Shown here: piece after piece, positions 1-7,939 of the stretch
Layout of the letters: each line of letters begins with the position of its first letter
Numbering within the stretch: position 1 is the first letter of the stretch
Source of the DNA: an uncultured Eubacteriales bacterium
GTDB taxonomy: Bacteria > Bacillota > Clostridia > Peptostreptococcales > Anaerovoracaceae
Length of the DNA stretch: 19,655 nucleotides
Assembly (NCBI GenBank): GCA_902772685.1
Contig: CACYBO010000050.1
Span: 1 to 19,655 of the forward strand
Direction of reading: 5' to 3'
Program-made: the position numbers and the translations under genes
The notes under the pieces: generated by a model
Database searches by the model: none
Told to the model about the DNA's origin: nothing
Seen by the model: the letters and a program-made list of their open reading frames with translations, nothing else

Positions 1-870
1 AAGGACGGGGTCACACTGGTCGACACCCCGGGAGTGGGCTCGGTGCATGAGAACAACTCAAAGTCCGCTATTGATTTTGCGCGGGAGAGCGACGGAGTCA
101 TATTCCTGCTCTCCGTTGACAGTCCGATCAACCAGATCGAGGTGGATTTCCTGCGGAAGGTGCGCGCCTTCGCCGGCAAGTTCTACTTCGTGGTCAACAA
201 GATCGACAGGGTCGATGAGGAGGAACTGACCGAGTATCTGGACTACTGCAGGAGTCTCATCATCGCCATCATGGAACTGGATGAGGAGGATGCAAAGGCA
301 GTAAGGCTCGTGCCGGTCAGCGCGAAGAAGAACACCGGCGTCGATGAACTGACGAAGATGGTGCGGGAAGATCTGGTGAGCAGGGGCTCCGAGATCATGG
401 AGCGCTCTGTGGGGCTGAAGCTTTTGCAGATTCTGAACAACACGCGCAGCCAGATCGCGTCCTACAGAGAGGTTCTGAAGATGGCTCCGAATGTCTTCAA
501 CAGGCGGTTCGACGAGATGAGCAGGCTTTTGCGTGAGCAGAGGGAGAAACTGGACGCCCTGGAGGAAGGGGAATACCTGACGGCGAGGGTGAACGAGGAA
601 AAAGCATTCCTGACCAGGAAGGTGCGGGAACTGTTCGGAATAGAGTATTATTACTATGTGGACCGGGATGATGCGGCGGAGCTCATGGACCGGGAGGCGT
701 ATAAGGCGGAGCTGACGGCGGTCTACGATGAACTGGAGAGCACGGTGAACCGGATTTTCATGTACAAGGAGGAAAACGCCTACGCAGTGGCGCGGCGGAT
801 AGAGGATCTGAACATCCTGATGCAGCAGATGCGGAAACTATCCCGCCAATTAAATATGAACCTGAAGTGA
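1..870 (+). CDS. dynamin-like GTPase, 3' part (5' end outside window)
   Basis: The frame is open from base 1 and gives 289 visible residues, so the start and the P-loop (G1) lie upstream. The fragment opens with LVDTPGVGS, the G3 motif (DxPG) of dynamin-type GTPases. NKID near residue 66 is the G4 motif, and VPVSAKKNTG about 40 residues later fits the G5 region. The remaining roughly 175 residues are mostly predicted helix, rich in Glu, Arg and Leu, as expected for a stalk or assembly region, and the protein ends at MNLK. The family is known for nucleotide-driven membrane binding and remodelling; that role here is inferred. A GTG codon at 34 could be mistaken for a start, but it lies inside the G3 motif. 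The visible stalk is short for a bacterial dynamin. larB follows after 59 bases. Confidence 0.82.
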   Translation, partial: KDGVTLVDTPGVGSVHENNSKSAIDFARESDGVIFLLSVDSPINQIEVDFLRKVRAFAGKFYFVVNKIDRVDEEELTEYLDYCRSLIIAIMELDEEDAKAVRLVPVSAKKNTGVDELTKMVREDLVSRGSEIMERSVGLKLLQILNNTRSQIASYREVLKMAPNVFNRRFDEMSRLLREQREKLDALEEGEYLTARVNEEKAFLTRKVRELFGIEYYYYVDRDDAAELMDREAYKAELTAVYDELESTVNRIFMYKEENAYAVARRIEDLNILMQQMRKLSRQLNMNLK

Positions 871-879
871 GGTTCAGGT
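860..879 (+). repeat. inverted repeat spanning the stop codon of the GTPase gene
   Basis: ACCTGAA (860-866) and TTCAGGT (873-879) form a perfect 7-bp stem with a 6-base loop that contains most of the TGA stop. No T-tract follows, so it does not look like an intrinsic terminator. It may protect the mRNA end or have no function. Confidence 0.4.
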
Positions 880-929
880 AAGTTTGGAAGAGGGTACATA
901 GGTCACAGAAGACACATAAGAGGACACAG

Positions 930-1685
930 ATGAGAGAAGAGTATATCAGACAACTTCTGAAAGACGTAAAAGAAGGCAAATTATCAGAGGAAACAGCGTA
1001 CGAAAAGCTGCGCGAGTTGCCGTACAAGGACATAGGATTCGCCAACCTGGACAATCACAGGCAGATTCGGACTGGATTCCCGGAAGTCGTGTACTGCGAG
1101 GGCAAAACGCCGGAGCAGATCAGAGACATCTTCGCGGAACTCTCCAGGCACGGGACGGTCATGGGGACGCGGGCGACTGCGGCGGATTACGACGCGGTGA
1201 AGGAGGTTCTTCCGGAAGCGGAGTACCATACGGTCGCCAGGATCATCGTATACAAAAGCATCGCGGATCAGCCGGAGAAGCCGATCGGTACGGTCGCGGT
1301 GGTAAGCGCAGGAACAGCGGACATCCCCGTCGCGGAGGAAGCGGCTGTTACGGCGCAGACCCTCGGTAACAAGGTGAACCGCATCTATGATGTGGGGGTA
1401 TCCGGGATCCACAGGCTTTTTGACAAGCTGGACCTGATTAGAAGCGCGGATGTTGTCATCGTAGTAGCGGGTATGGAGGGCGCTCTGGCCAGCGTGCTGG
1501 GCGGTCTGGTGGCGGCTCCCGTCATAGCGGTTCCGACCAGCGTCGGATACGGCGCAAACTTCGGCGGACTGTCGGCTCTCCTTTCCATGCTGAACAGCTG
1601 TGCCAACGGCGTGAGCATCGTGAATATCGACAACGGATTCGGCGCAGGATATACGGCTTCCGTAATCAATAAAAGACGTCCGTGA
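930..1685 (+). CDS. larB: LarB, pyridinium-3,5-biscarboxylic acid mononucleotide synthase
   Basis: The 251-residue protein matches LarB, a PurE-like (AIR carboxylase fold) enzyme. In characterised lactate-racemase systems it carboxylates and hydrolyses nicotinic acid adenine dinucleotide, the first step to the nickel-pincer nucleotide cofactor. The N-terminal part is a short helical region (LLKDVKEGKLSEETAYEKL). The family block GKTPEQI follows, then VVSAGTADIPVAEEA, YDVGVSGIHRL, VVAGMEGALASVLGGLV and PTSVGYGANFGG, all typical of the PurE-like domain, and it ends near full family length. AAGAGGA sits 5-6 bases before the ATG. larA, larC and larE are not in the window, so the cofactor's target here is unknown. 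It lies between a dynamin-like GTPase gene and the pyrH promoter. Confidence 0.9.
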   Translation: MREEYIRQLLKDVKEGKLSEETAYEKLRELPYKDIGFANLDNHRQIRTGFPEVVYCEGKTPEQIRDIFAELSRHGTVMGTRATAADYDAVKEVLPEAEYHTVARIIVYKSIADQPEKPIGTVAVVSAGTADIPVAEEAAVTAQTLGNKVNRIYDVGVSGIHRLFDKLDLIRSADVVIVVAGMEGALASVLGGLVAAPVIAVPTSVGYGANFGGLSALLSMLNSCANGVSIVNIDNGFGAGYTASVINKRRP

Positions 1686-1700
1686 CGCAATAATAAAAAG

Positions 1701-1730
1701 TGGATATCCATATGGCACATATGGTATAAT
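1701..1730 (+). promoter_or_regulatory. extended -10 promoter for the pyrH unit, with internal palindromes
   Basis: TATAAT at 1725-1730 is a perfect -10 box preceded by TGG (1722-1724), an extended -10. The best -35 candidate is TGGATA at 1701-1706, 18 bases upstream and a 4 of 6 match. The implied transcript would start near 1737 and give a leader of about 40 bases before the pyrH ATG. Two palindromes fill the -35 to -10 interval: TGGATATCCA (1701-1710) and CCATATG-GCA-CATATGG (1708-1724). Promoter status is inferred from sequence only. Confidence 0.7.
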
Positions 1731-1777
1731 ATTTTGGTAATCATACAGAACATACACAAAGTGCAGAGGAAACTATT

Positions 1778-2482
1778 ATGAAACCTAAGTATAAGCGCGT
1801 GCTGATCAAGGTCAGCGGAGAGGCTATGGCCGGTGAGCAGAAACACGGCATCAATGAAGAGATGACAACAGAAACAGCGAAGATGCTGAAGGAAGTCGTG
1901 GATGCGGGCGTACAGGTAGCTGTGGTTGTAGGCGGCGGCAACTTCTGGAGAGGCAGAAGCTCAGAGAAGATGAACAGAGCGTCAGCCGACTACATCGGCA
2001 TGATGGCGACAATCATGAATGCGCTGGCTTTGCAGGAAGCTCTGGAAGCAGAAGGTGTTTCCACCGTCGTGCAGACGTCGATCCATATGCCTCAGATTGC
2101 TGAAGTGTACAACCGCAGGAGAGCTCTGTTCCATCTGGAAAAAGGCCGCATCGTCATATTCGGAGGCGGGACAGGAAGCCCGTTCTTCTCGACAGATACG
2201 ACGGCTTCTCTGAGAGCAGCGGAAGTCGACGCGGAAGTTATACTCATGGCCAAGAATATCGACGCCGTTTATTCAGATGATCCGAGGACGAATCCGGATG
2301 CAGTCAGATATACGCATCTGACTCATGCGGAGGTGCTGGAGAAGGATCTGAAGGTCATGGACGCGACTGCTGCCGCTATGTGCAGAGACAACAACATCGC
2401 CATTCATGTATTCGGCCTGGCGGAAGAAGGCGGGATGATGAAGGCCATCTGCGGCGAAGAAATAGGTACGATTGTTAAGTAG
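1778..2482 (+). CDS. pyrH: uridylate kinase (UMP kinase)
   Basis: This 234-residue protein is the bacterial UMP kinase, an amino-acid-kinase-fold enzyme that converts UMP and ATP to UDP and ADP in pyrimidine nucleotide synthesis. Diagnostic segments are VLIKVSGEAM at the N-terminus, VVGGGNFWRG, ASADYIGMMATIMNALALQ, IFGGGTGSPFFSTDTTA and LMAKNIDAVYSDDP. Length is normal. AGAGGA lies 7 bases before the ATG, and a good extended -10 promoter lies about 50 bases upstream. frr follows after 38 bases, the usual partner. The rpsB and tsf genes that often precede pyrH are absent; larB is upstream instead. The bacterial enzyme is generally controlled by GTP and UTP; nothing in this sequence shows otherwise. 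Confidence 0.97.
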   Translation: MKPKYKRVLIKVSGEAMAGEQKHGINEEMTTETAKMLKEVVDAGVQVAVVVGGGNFWRGRSSEKMNRASADYIGMMATIMNALALQEALEAEGVSTVVQTSIHMPQIAEVYNRRRALFHLEKGRIVIFGGGTGSPFFSTDTTASLRAAEVDAEVILMAKNIDAVYSDDPRTNPDAVRYTHLTHAEVLEKDLKVMDATAAAMCRDNNIAIHVFGLAEEGGMMKAICGEEIGTIVK

Positions 2483-2520
2483 GATAACGAGTTAGTAAAG
2501 TAACCCGGGAGGTAATAAAG

Positions 2521-3078
2521 ATGAGCGATTTTTCAATGGAACTGTTAGAAGAGAAAATCCAGAAGAGCGAAAGCCTTCTGAAAGAGGATCTGGCGACAGT
2601 CAGAGCAGGAAGAGCGAACGCCGCTCTCGTTGACAAGGTAATGGTCGATTATTACGGCAGCCCGACGCCTCTGAAGTCCCTGGCGAACATCAGCGTCCCT
2701 GAACCGCGGACACTTCTGATTACGCCGTTCGATCCGAAGAGCATCGCAGAGATCGAGAAGGGCATCAACATCGCGAATATTGGAATCAACCCGATCAACG
2801 ATGGCAAGGTCGTAAGACTTCAGATTCCGCAGGTTACAGAGGAGCGCAGAAAAGAACTCACCAAGACCGTAAAGAAGATGGGCGAGGATACGAAGGTAGC
2901 CGTAAGGAATCTCAGAAGAGACGCCAATGACAAGGTCAAGAAACTGGAGAAGTCAGGCGATTACACAGAAGACGACGTCAAGGATACTCTGAAGGAAATC
3001 CAGGATCTCACGGACAAATCCATCAAGGAAATCGATGATATCGTCGCAGCCAAAGAAAAGGAAATCATGGAAGTTTAG
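2521..3078 (+). CDS. frr: ribosome recycling factor
   Basis: This is RRF, 185 residues, the exact usual length. With EF-G it splits the post-termination ribosome. The N-terminal helix holds LLKEDLATVRAGRANAAL. The middle contains VDYYGSPTPLKSLANISVPE and PFDPKSIAEIEKGI, which form the small beta domain. The C-terminal two-thirds, from PQVTEERRKEL onward, forms the long helices of the three-helix bundle. GGGAGGT is 7 bases before the ATG, the best ribosome binding site in this part of the cluster. It sits between pyrH and uppS, with only 6 bases to uppS, so it is almost certainly cotranscribed with both. Nothing is unusual. Confidence 0.97.
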   Translation: MSDFSMELLEEKIQKSESLLKEDLATVRAGRANAALVDKVMVDYYGSPTPLKSLANISVPEPRTLLITPFDPKSIAEIEKGINIANIGINPINDGKVVRLQIPQVTEERRKELTKTVKKMGEDTKVAVRNLRRDANDKVKKLEKSGDYTEDDVKDTLKEIQDLTDKSIKEIDDIVAAKEKEIMEV

Positions 3079-3084
3079 ACGGAT

Positions 3085-3813
3085 ATGACGGAATTAATAA
3101 AGGAATTGATGCCGCAGCACGTTGCCATCATTATGGATGGCAACGGCCGCTGGGCGAAGCGGAGAGGCGTACCAAGGGTAGCAGGTCACAGAGCAGGAAT
3201 GGAGGCTATGAAGAAGATCGTAGACCATTCGGACAAGCTCGGAATCAGGTACCTGACAGTGTACGCTTTTTCTACAGAAAACTGGAAACGGTCCATGGAG
3301 GAAGTGTCGGGGATATTCGGACTTCTCGTCGCGTTTGTGAAGCGGGACCTTAAGGAGCTGATCGATAACAACGTCCGCGTCGAGGTGCTGGGAGACTACT
3401 CCTCGATTCCTGAGGACGCCCGCAGATCGCTGCAGAAGACCCTCAACGATACGAAGAACAACACGGGGCTCCAGTTTAACATCGCTTTGAACTACGGCGC
3501 ACGGGACGAGATCCGGCGCTCTGTTGAGGCGATTGCCGCAAAGGCAAAGGCAGGGGAAATCCAGCCGGAGGATGTTACTGAGGAGATGATCGCCCGCGGT
3601 CTTTGGACCGGCGCCGATCACGCCTACAGCCCGGATCCTGAGCTCATCATCAGGACCAGCGGCGAAGAGAGACTCTCGAATTTCATGCTCTGGCAGGGAG
3701 CCTACAGCGAGTTTGTGTTCACGGACGTGCTGTGGCCTGATTTCACCCCGGAGGAATACGAAAAGTGCATCGCGCAGTATCAGTCGAGAGACAGACGTTT
3801 CGGCGGCAGATAG
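3085..3813 (+). CDS. uppS: undecaprenyl diphosphate synthase (cis-prenyltransferase)
   Basis: This 242-residue protein is the cis-prenyltransferase that condenses isopentenyl diphosphate units onto farnesyl diphosphate to make the C55 carrier for peptidoglycan and wall polymers. IIMDGNGRWAKRRG near the N-terminus carries the catalytic Asp (D18) and the diphosphate-binding loop. YAFSTENWKR, NYGARDEI, and LIIRTSGEERLSNFMLWQ (R190-E194) with AYSEFVF near the C-terminus are the other family signatures. The start is 6 bases after the frr stop and the ribosome binding site is weak, so translational coupling to frr is plausible. Its product is a lipid carrier, and its precursors come from the MEP pathway that includes dxr and ispG nearby. 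Confidence 0.97.
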   Translation: MTELIKELMPQHVAIIMDGNGRWAKRRGVPRVAGHRAGMEAMKKIVDHSDKLGIRYLTVYAFSTENWKRSMEEVSGIFGLLVAFVKRDLKELIDNNVRVEVLGDYSSIPEDARRSLQKTLNDTKNNTGLQFNIALNYGARDEIRRSVEAIAAKAKAGEIQPEDVTEEMIARGLWTGADHAYSPDPELIIRTSGEERLSNFMLWQGAYSEFVFTDVLWPDFTPEEYEKCIAQYQSRDRRFGGR

Positions 3814-3836
3814 CCGTATGCAGGAGGATTTGACTA

Positions 3837-4676
3837 ATGAAAACAAGGATTTTGTCGGGACTCATCATGCTCCCGCTTCTGATCATAATTATACTGAGGG
3901 AATGGGTCCTGTTCGCGGGATGCTTCGTGCTGAGCCTGCTGGCTGTTTACGAGTTCTTCCGCGGATTCAAGGAACTGGACATCAAGCCGAGCTATCCGAT
4001 CGCAGTGGGATCCACGGTTCTGCTTTACCTGATGGGAATGCTCTCATTTGCGGGGTCATCCTTCAGCACGAGCATGTTTTCGACGATGTTCGTATTCATG
4101 CTCTGGGTCTTCATTACCGTGCTGGCATGTCTGCTGTACCTCTTTAAGATAGAGGAGCGCAAACTGGAAGACGCCATGGTCACCCTGGTGGGGATCTTCT
4201 ACGTTGTGTTCTTCTGCTATCATCTGGCTCTCCTCGGCATGGATGAATTCCTGGGACTCACCGTGTGGCTTGTGGTCATCACAGCATTCGGAACAGACAT
4301 CTGCGCATACTTCGCCGGCGTGACTATGGGCAAGCACAAGCTGTGCCCGGTCATCAGCCCGAAGAAGACCTGGGAAGGCGCTATCGGAGGTATTCTGGGA
4401 AGCATGATTCTGTGCGGACTGTTCGGCTTCTTCTTTATGCGGGAAGCCATAGCCGTCTGCCTGATCGTCGGGTTCCTGGGCAGCATCATCTCCATGTTCG
4501 GAGACCTCACAGCTTCTATCTTCAAGAGGAAGATGGGAATCAAGGATTACGGCAATCTCATCCCGGGGCACGGCGGAATTCTGGATAGATTCGACAGTAT
4601 CCTGTTTACGGCGCCGCTGGTCTACTATGTGGTCAACATCCTTTCGATGATGGGCATGCCGGGACTGTGGGCGTAG
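3837..4676 (+). CDS. cdsA: phosphatidate cytidylyltransferase (CDP-diacylglycerol synthase)
   Basis: This 279-residue integral membrane enzyme converts phosphatidic acid and CTP to CDP-diacylglycerol, the precursor of anionic phospholipids. Several hydrophobic segments are visible from the N-terminus (IMLPLLIIIIL, CFVLSLLAVYEFF) through the middle of the protein. SPKKTWEGAIGG is followed by GDLTASIFKRKMGIKDYGNL and PGHGGILDRFDS, which together make the CDP-diglyceride synthetase signature (S-x-x-K-R...K-D...H-G-G-x-x-D-R-x-D). A final hydrophobic segment follows. AGGAGG lies 9 bases before the ATG. It is placed between uppS and dxr, the common Gram-positive order. Confidence 0.96.
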   Translation: MKTRILSGLIMLPLLIIIILREWVLFAGCFVLSLLAVYEFFRGFKELDIKPSYPIAVGSTVLLYLMGMLSFAGSSFSTSMFSTMFVFMLWVFITVLACLLYLFKIEERKLEDAMVTLVGIFYVVFFCYHLALLGMDEFLGLTVWLVVITAFGTDICAYFAGVTMGKHKLCPVISPKKTWEGAIGGILGSMILCGLFGFFFMREAIAVCLIVGFLGSIISMFGDLTASIFKRKMGIKDYGNLIPGHGGILDRFDSILFTAPLVYYVVNILSMMGMPGLWA

Positions 4677-4707
4677 AAGCGGGATCAACAGGAGCAAAAG
4701 CAGTACA

Positions 4708-5835
4708 ATGAAGAAAATCGCGATTCTCGGGAGCACCGGTTCCATCGGGACCCAGGCTCTCGAGATAATAAGAAACAACCCGGATAAATATGAAGTCGCA
4801 GCCCTGAGCTGCGGGAAGAACACAGAACTCCTCAAGAAGCAGATTGAGGAGTTTAGTCCTGCTATGGTCTACTGTGAGTCAGACAGCAGCCTGAACCGGG
4901 AAGCGGACAGTCTGATGGACATCGCTTCGATGGATGAGGCGGACATCGTCCTCAACTCGCTGATGGGAATGAGAGGGCTGGAGCCGACCCTGGCAGCCAT
5001 TGAAGCAGGCAAAGATATTGCCTTTGCAAATAAAGAAACTTTAGTTGTAGGCGGCGAGCTTGTGATGGAGGCGGCAGCCCGCAGGGGCGTGAAGCTGCTT
5101 CCGGTGGACAGCGAGCACAGTGCCATCTTCCAGGCGCTGCAGGGCAACGAAGGAAACGCCGTTAAACGTATTCTGCTCACAGCCTCCGGAGGGCCGTTCC
5201 GCGGCTATTCGAGAGAGCAGCTGGAGCAGGTTACTCTGGCGCAGGCGCTCAACCATCCGAACTGGTCGATGGGGAGCAAAATCACCGTAGACTCCGCCAC
5301 AATGATGAACAAGGGGCTCGAGATCATCGAGGCCAAGTGGCTGTTTAATGTGCCGCTGGAAAAGATTCAGGTGGTGGTGCATCCGCAGAGCATTCTGCAT
5401 TCGGCCGTCGAGTATGAAGATGGCTCGGTCATCGGGCAGATGGGCAATCCGGACATGAAAGTGCCGATCGCATACGCGTTTTCCTATCCGGAGCGGATCG
5501 ACCTGCTGACGGACGGGACAGCTTCAAGTCTCGACCTGTTCAGTCTGAAGGACGGAATGACATTCTATCCGGCGGATGACAAGGTGTTCCGGACCATTGC
5601 GCTGGCAAGGCAGGCGAGTCAGACAGGCGGAAGCTGCCCTGTCGTACTGAACGGAGCAAATGAAGTTCTGGTCGACATGTTTTTGCATGAAAAGATCAGA
5701 TTTGTGGATATACAGGACACCCTTGAGAGAGTGCTGGACGAGCATGTGCCGAAGTTCAGCCTTGATCTTGAAGGAGTGCTGGAAGAGGATAAAAAGATTA
5801 GAGAACATGTGAGGAAACTACTGGAGGGAAAGTAA
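4708..5835 (+). CDS. dxr: 1-deoxy-D-xylulose 5-phosphate reductoisomerase
   Basis: This is DXR, the second enzyme of the MEP isoprenoid pathway, which uses NADPH to convert DXP to 2-C-methyl-D-erythritol 4-phosphate. GSTGSIG at residues 8-14 is the nucleotide-binding loop. FANKETLVVGG, PVDSEHSAIFQAL (metal ligands D134 and E136), ASGGPFRG, HPNWSMGSKITVDSATMMNK (K202) with E205, and HPQSILHSAVEYEDGS are all intact. At 375 residues it is slightly shorter than the E. coli enzyme but within family range. The ribosome binding site (AGGAG, 4690-4694) is unusually far, 13 bases from the ATG. rseP starts 3 bases after the stop. Confidence 0.97.
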   Translation: MKKIAILGSTGSIGTQALEIIRNNPDKYEVAALSCGKNTELLKKQIEEFSPAMVYCESDSSLNREADSLMDIASMDEADIVLNSLMGMRGLEPTLAAIEAGKDIAFANKETLVVGGELVMEAAARRGVKLLPVDSEHSAIFQALQGNEGNAVKRILLTASGGPFRGYSREQLEQVTLAQALNHPNWSMGSKITVDSATMMNKGLEIIEAKWLFNVPLEKIQVVVHPQSILHSAVEYEDGSVIGQMGNPDMKVPIAYAFSYPERIDLLTDGTASSLDLFSLKDGMTFYPADDKVFRTIALARQASQTGGSCPVVLNGANEVLVDMFLHEKIRFVDIQDTLERVLDEHVPKFSLDLEGVLEEDKKIREHVRKLLEGK

Positions 5836-5838
5836 GGG

Positions 5839-6849
5839 ATGACGATAATCTATGCGCTTATTATATTCTGTCTGCTCATCTTCGTGCATGAGCTGGGGCA
5901 CTTCATGGTGGCGAAGGCCTGCGGAGTCAAGGTCAATGAGTTTGCCATCGGAATGGGTCCGGCGATTTTTTCGCGGCAGAAAGGGGAGACCAAGTACTCC
6001 GTGAGAGTGTTCCCGATAGGGGGATACTGCGCCATGGAGGGCGAAGACGAAGACTCAGATGAGCCGAGAGCACTGAACAATCAGCCGGCCTGGCAGAGAG
6101 CCTGTATCCTCGCTGCGGGATCGGTCATGAACTTCATCACGTGCGTGATCCTGCTCATCATCATTGCGTTTTGCGTCGGAACAGCGACCACTACCATCGA
6201 TACGGTAGCGGAGAATTCCCCTGCGGAAAAGGCGGGAATCGTCAGCGGCGACGTGGTGCTGAATGTGGACGGTCAGGACATCGACGAGTGGGACGATCTC
6301 ATTCAGGCGATCGGCTACAGCAAGGCTGAGAACGCTGAGATCACCGTCGAGAGAGACGGCAAAAAAGAAGTGGTGACTGCTGAACTGGAATACGATAAGG
6401 AAGCCGGCCGAAACCTGATTGGAATCTCGCCGGTCATGGAGCACAATTTCCTTAAGTCCATCAGCGGCGGCGTCAGGAACACAGGCGCTATGACCGTTAT
6501 GATGTATCAGGTCCTGAAGCAGCTGTTCACGGGCGAGGTGGCGGTAAGCGAACTGTCCGGTCCTGTGGGGATCGTGTACGCGACCAATGAAGCGGCCAAA
6601 TCGGGCATCATGTACGTCATATATCTGGCGGCGCTGCTGTCACTCAATCTGGCGATTATCAACATGCTGCCGTTTCCTGCGCTCGATGGAGGCAGACTGC
6701 TGTTCCTGGTGATCCGGCTGTTTACGGGCAAGCGCGTATCGGACGAGACGGAGGGCAAGATCCATTTCATCGGAATCTGCCTGCTGTTCGCGCTGATGAT
6801 ATACGTTACGTTCAATGATGTAATCAAATTCATAATACCGATATTCTAA
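5839..6849 (+). CDS. rseP: site-2 intramembrane zinc metalloprotease (RseP/RasP family)
   Basis: This 336-residue membrane protein belongs to the M50 site-2 protease family, which cuts transmembrane segments of anti-sigma factors and signal peptides. H17-E18-L-G-H21 in the first membrane segment is the zinc-binding HExxH motif. A second membrane segment follows near residues 95-115 (SVMNFITCVILLIIIAFCV). One PDZ domain occupies roughly residues 120-190 (SPAEKAGIVSGDVVLNVDGQ). MLPFPALDGGRL carries the third zinc ligand at D283, and two further hydrophobic stretches end the protein. Bacillus RasP has one PDZ domain as here. GGAGGG lies inside the end of dxr, 10 bases before the ATG. The target anti-sigma factor cannot be told from this window. 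Confidence 0.96.
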   Translation: MTIIYALIIFCLLIFVHELGHFMVAKACGVKVNEFAIGMGPAIFSRQKGETKYSVRVFPIGGYCAMEGEDEDSDEPRALNNQPAWQRACILAAGSVMNFITCVILLIIIAFCVGTATTTIDTVAENSPAEKAGIVSGDVVLNVDGQDIDEWDDLIQAIGYSKAENAEITVERDGKKEVVTAELEYDKEAGRNLIGISPVMEHNFLKSISGGVRNTGAMTVMMYQVLKQLFTGEVAVSELSGPVGIVYATNEAAKSGIMYVIYLAALLSLNLAIINMLPFPALDGGRLLFLVIRLFTGKRVSDETEGKIHFIGICLLFALMIYVTFNDVIKFIIPIF

Positions 6850-6850
6850 G

Positions 6851-7939
6851 ATGACCGGTTTCCGTGGAAGCCGAAGTGAAACCATGAAGAAAAAAGTCAG
6901 AGTTGGAGACATTTTCATAGGAGGAGACGCTCCCGTAAGCATTCAGTCCATGTGCAACACCAGGACATCTGATGCGCAGGCGAGCATTGAACAGGTCAGA
7001 AGGCTGGAGGAAGCAGGATGCGAGATTATCCGCCTGACAGTTCCGGATGATGACGCAGTGCGTGGATTTCGTGAGGTCAAGCGTCATGCGCGTATTCCTG
7101 TCGTTGCGGATATCCACTTCGACTACCGCATGGCCATCGCGGCGATGGACGCCGGCGCCGATAAAATCAGAATCAATCCGGGAAACATCGGATCTGAGGA
7201 GAAGGTCCGCGCTGTTGTCGAGAAGGCAAAGGCGTGCCGAATCCCGATCAGGGTCGGCGTGAACGGCGGATCCCTCGAGAAGGATATCCTGGCGAGATAC
7301 GGGAAAGTGACGGCTGAAGGTCTTGCGGAGAGCGCGCTCAGGAATGTGGCGCTTCTTGAGAAGTATGACTTCGAAGATATCGTCATTTCCCTCAAATCTT
7401 CGGATGTGCAGATGAATTACGACGCCTACAGGATCGTACATGAGAAGTCAGACTATCCTCTGCACATCGGCGTAACGGAAGCGGGTACGCCGTCCCGGGG
7501 CAAAGTCAAGTCTGCCGCGGGCGTGGGGGCTTTGCTTCTCGCCGGCATCGGCGACACCATGAGAATCTCGCTTACAGCGGATCCCGTGGAGGAGGTTTAC
7601 TTCGCCAGGGAACTGCTGGCTGCAGTCGGACTCAGACAGAACGGACCGAATGTGGTCTCATGCCCGACCTGCGGAAGGACTGAGGTGGATCTGGAGAAGA
7701 TCGCGACAGAAGTGGAACGGCGCCTGGCGGATATATACGGCCCGGAAGGCGCGGGAAGTGATCTGACGGTAGCGGTCATGGGATGCGCCGTCAACGGACC
7801 CGGGGAGGCGAAAGAAGCCGATTTCGGAGTCGCCTGCGGCAGAGGGGAAGGGCTCCTCTTCGCGAGAGGCGAGATCATCAAAAAAGTAAAAGAAGAAGAC
7901 ATTGTGGATGAGCTCATCGGACTCATCACAGGAGATTGA
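6851..7939 (+). CDS. ispG: 4-hydroxy-3-methylbut-2-enyl diphosphate synthase (IspG/GcpE)
   Basis: IspG carries out the reductive ring opening of methylerythritol cyclodiphosphate to HMBPP, the penultimate MEP step, using a [4Fe-4S] cluster. The TIM-barrel half contains VSIQSMCNT, GCEIIRLTVPD, PVVADIHFDYR, DKIRINPGN and IRVGVNGGSL. The C-terminal half holds the cluster ligands C271 and C274 (CPTCGR), C312 and E319 (GCAVNGPGE), spaced as in the E. coli enzyme. With the start at 6851, one base after the rseP stop, it has 362 residues. An alternative ATG at 6884 would remove 11 residues and give a more typical MKKKVRVG start, and neither start has a strong ribosome binding site. In Bacillus, proS occupies this position between the protease gene and polC. 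Confidence 0.95.
   Translation: MTGFRGSRSETMKKKVRVGDIFIGGDAPVSIQSMCNTRTSDAQASIEQVRRLEEAGCEIIRLTVPDDDAVRGFREVKRHARIPVVADIHFDYRMAIAAMDAGADKIRINPGNIGSEEKVRAVVEKAKACRIPIRVGVNGGSLEKDILARYGKVTAEGLAESALRNVALLEKYDFEDIVISLKSSDVQMNYDAYRIVHEKSDYPLHIGVTEAGTPSRGKVKSAAGVGALLLAGIGDTMRISLTADPVEEVYFARELLAAVGLRQNGPNVVSCPTCGRTEVDLEKIATEVERRLADIYGPEGAGSDLTVAVMGCAVNGPGEAKEADFGVACGRGEGLLFARGEIIKKVKEEDIVDELIGLITGD

Noticed and set aside
984..1757. Long open frame on the minus strand opposite larB (about 257 codons)
   Set aside because: It lies fully over a well-conserved plus-strand gene and the pyrH promoter, its translation is rich in Arg, His and Asp without recognisable motifs, and it has no ribosome binding site. 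It reflects codon bias.
3094..4835. Long minus-strand open frames opposite uppS and cdsA/dxr (about 250 and 259 codons)
   Set aside because: They mirror conserved plus-strand genes, show no family motifs and would be convergent within an operon. Judged chance frames.
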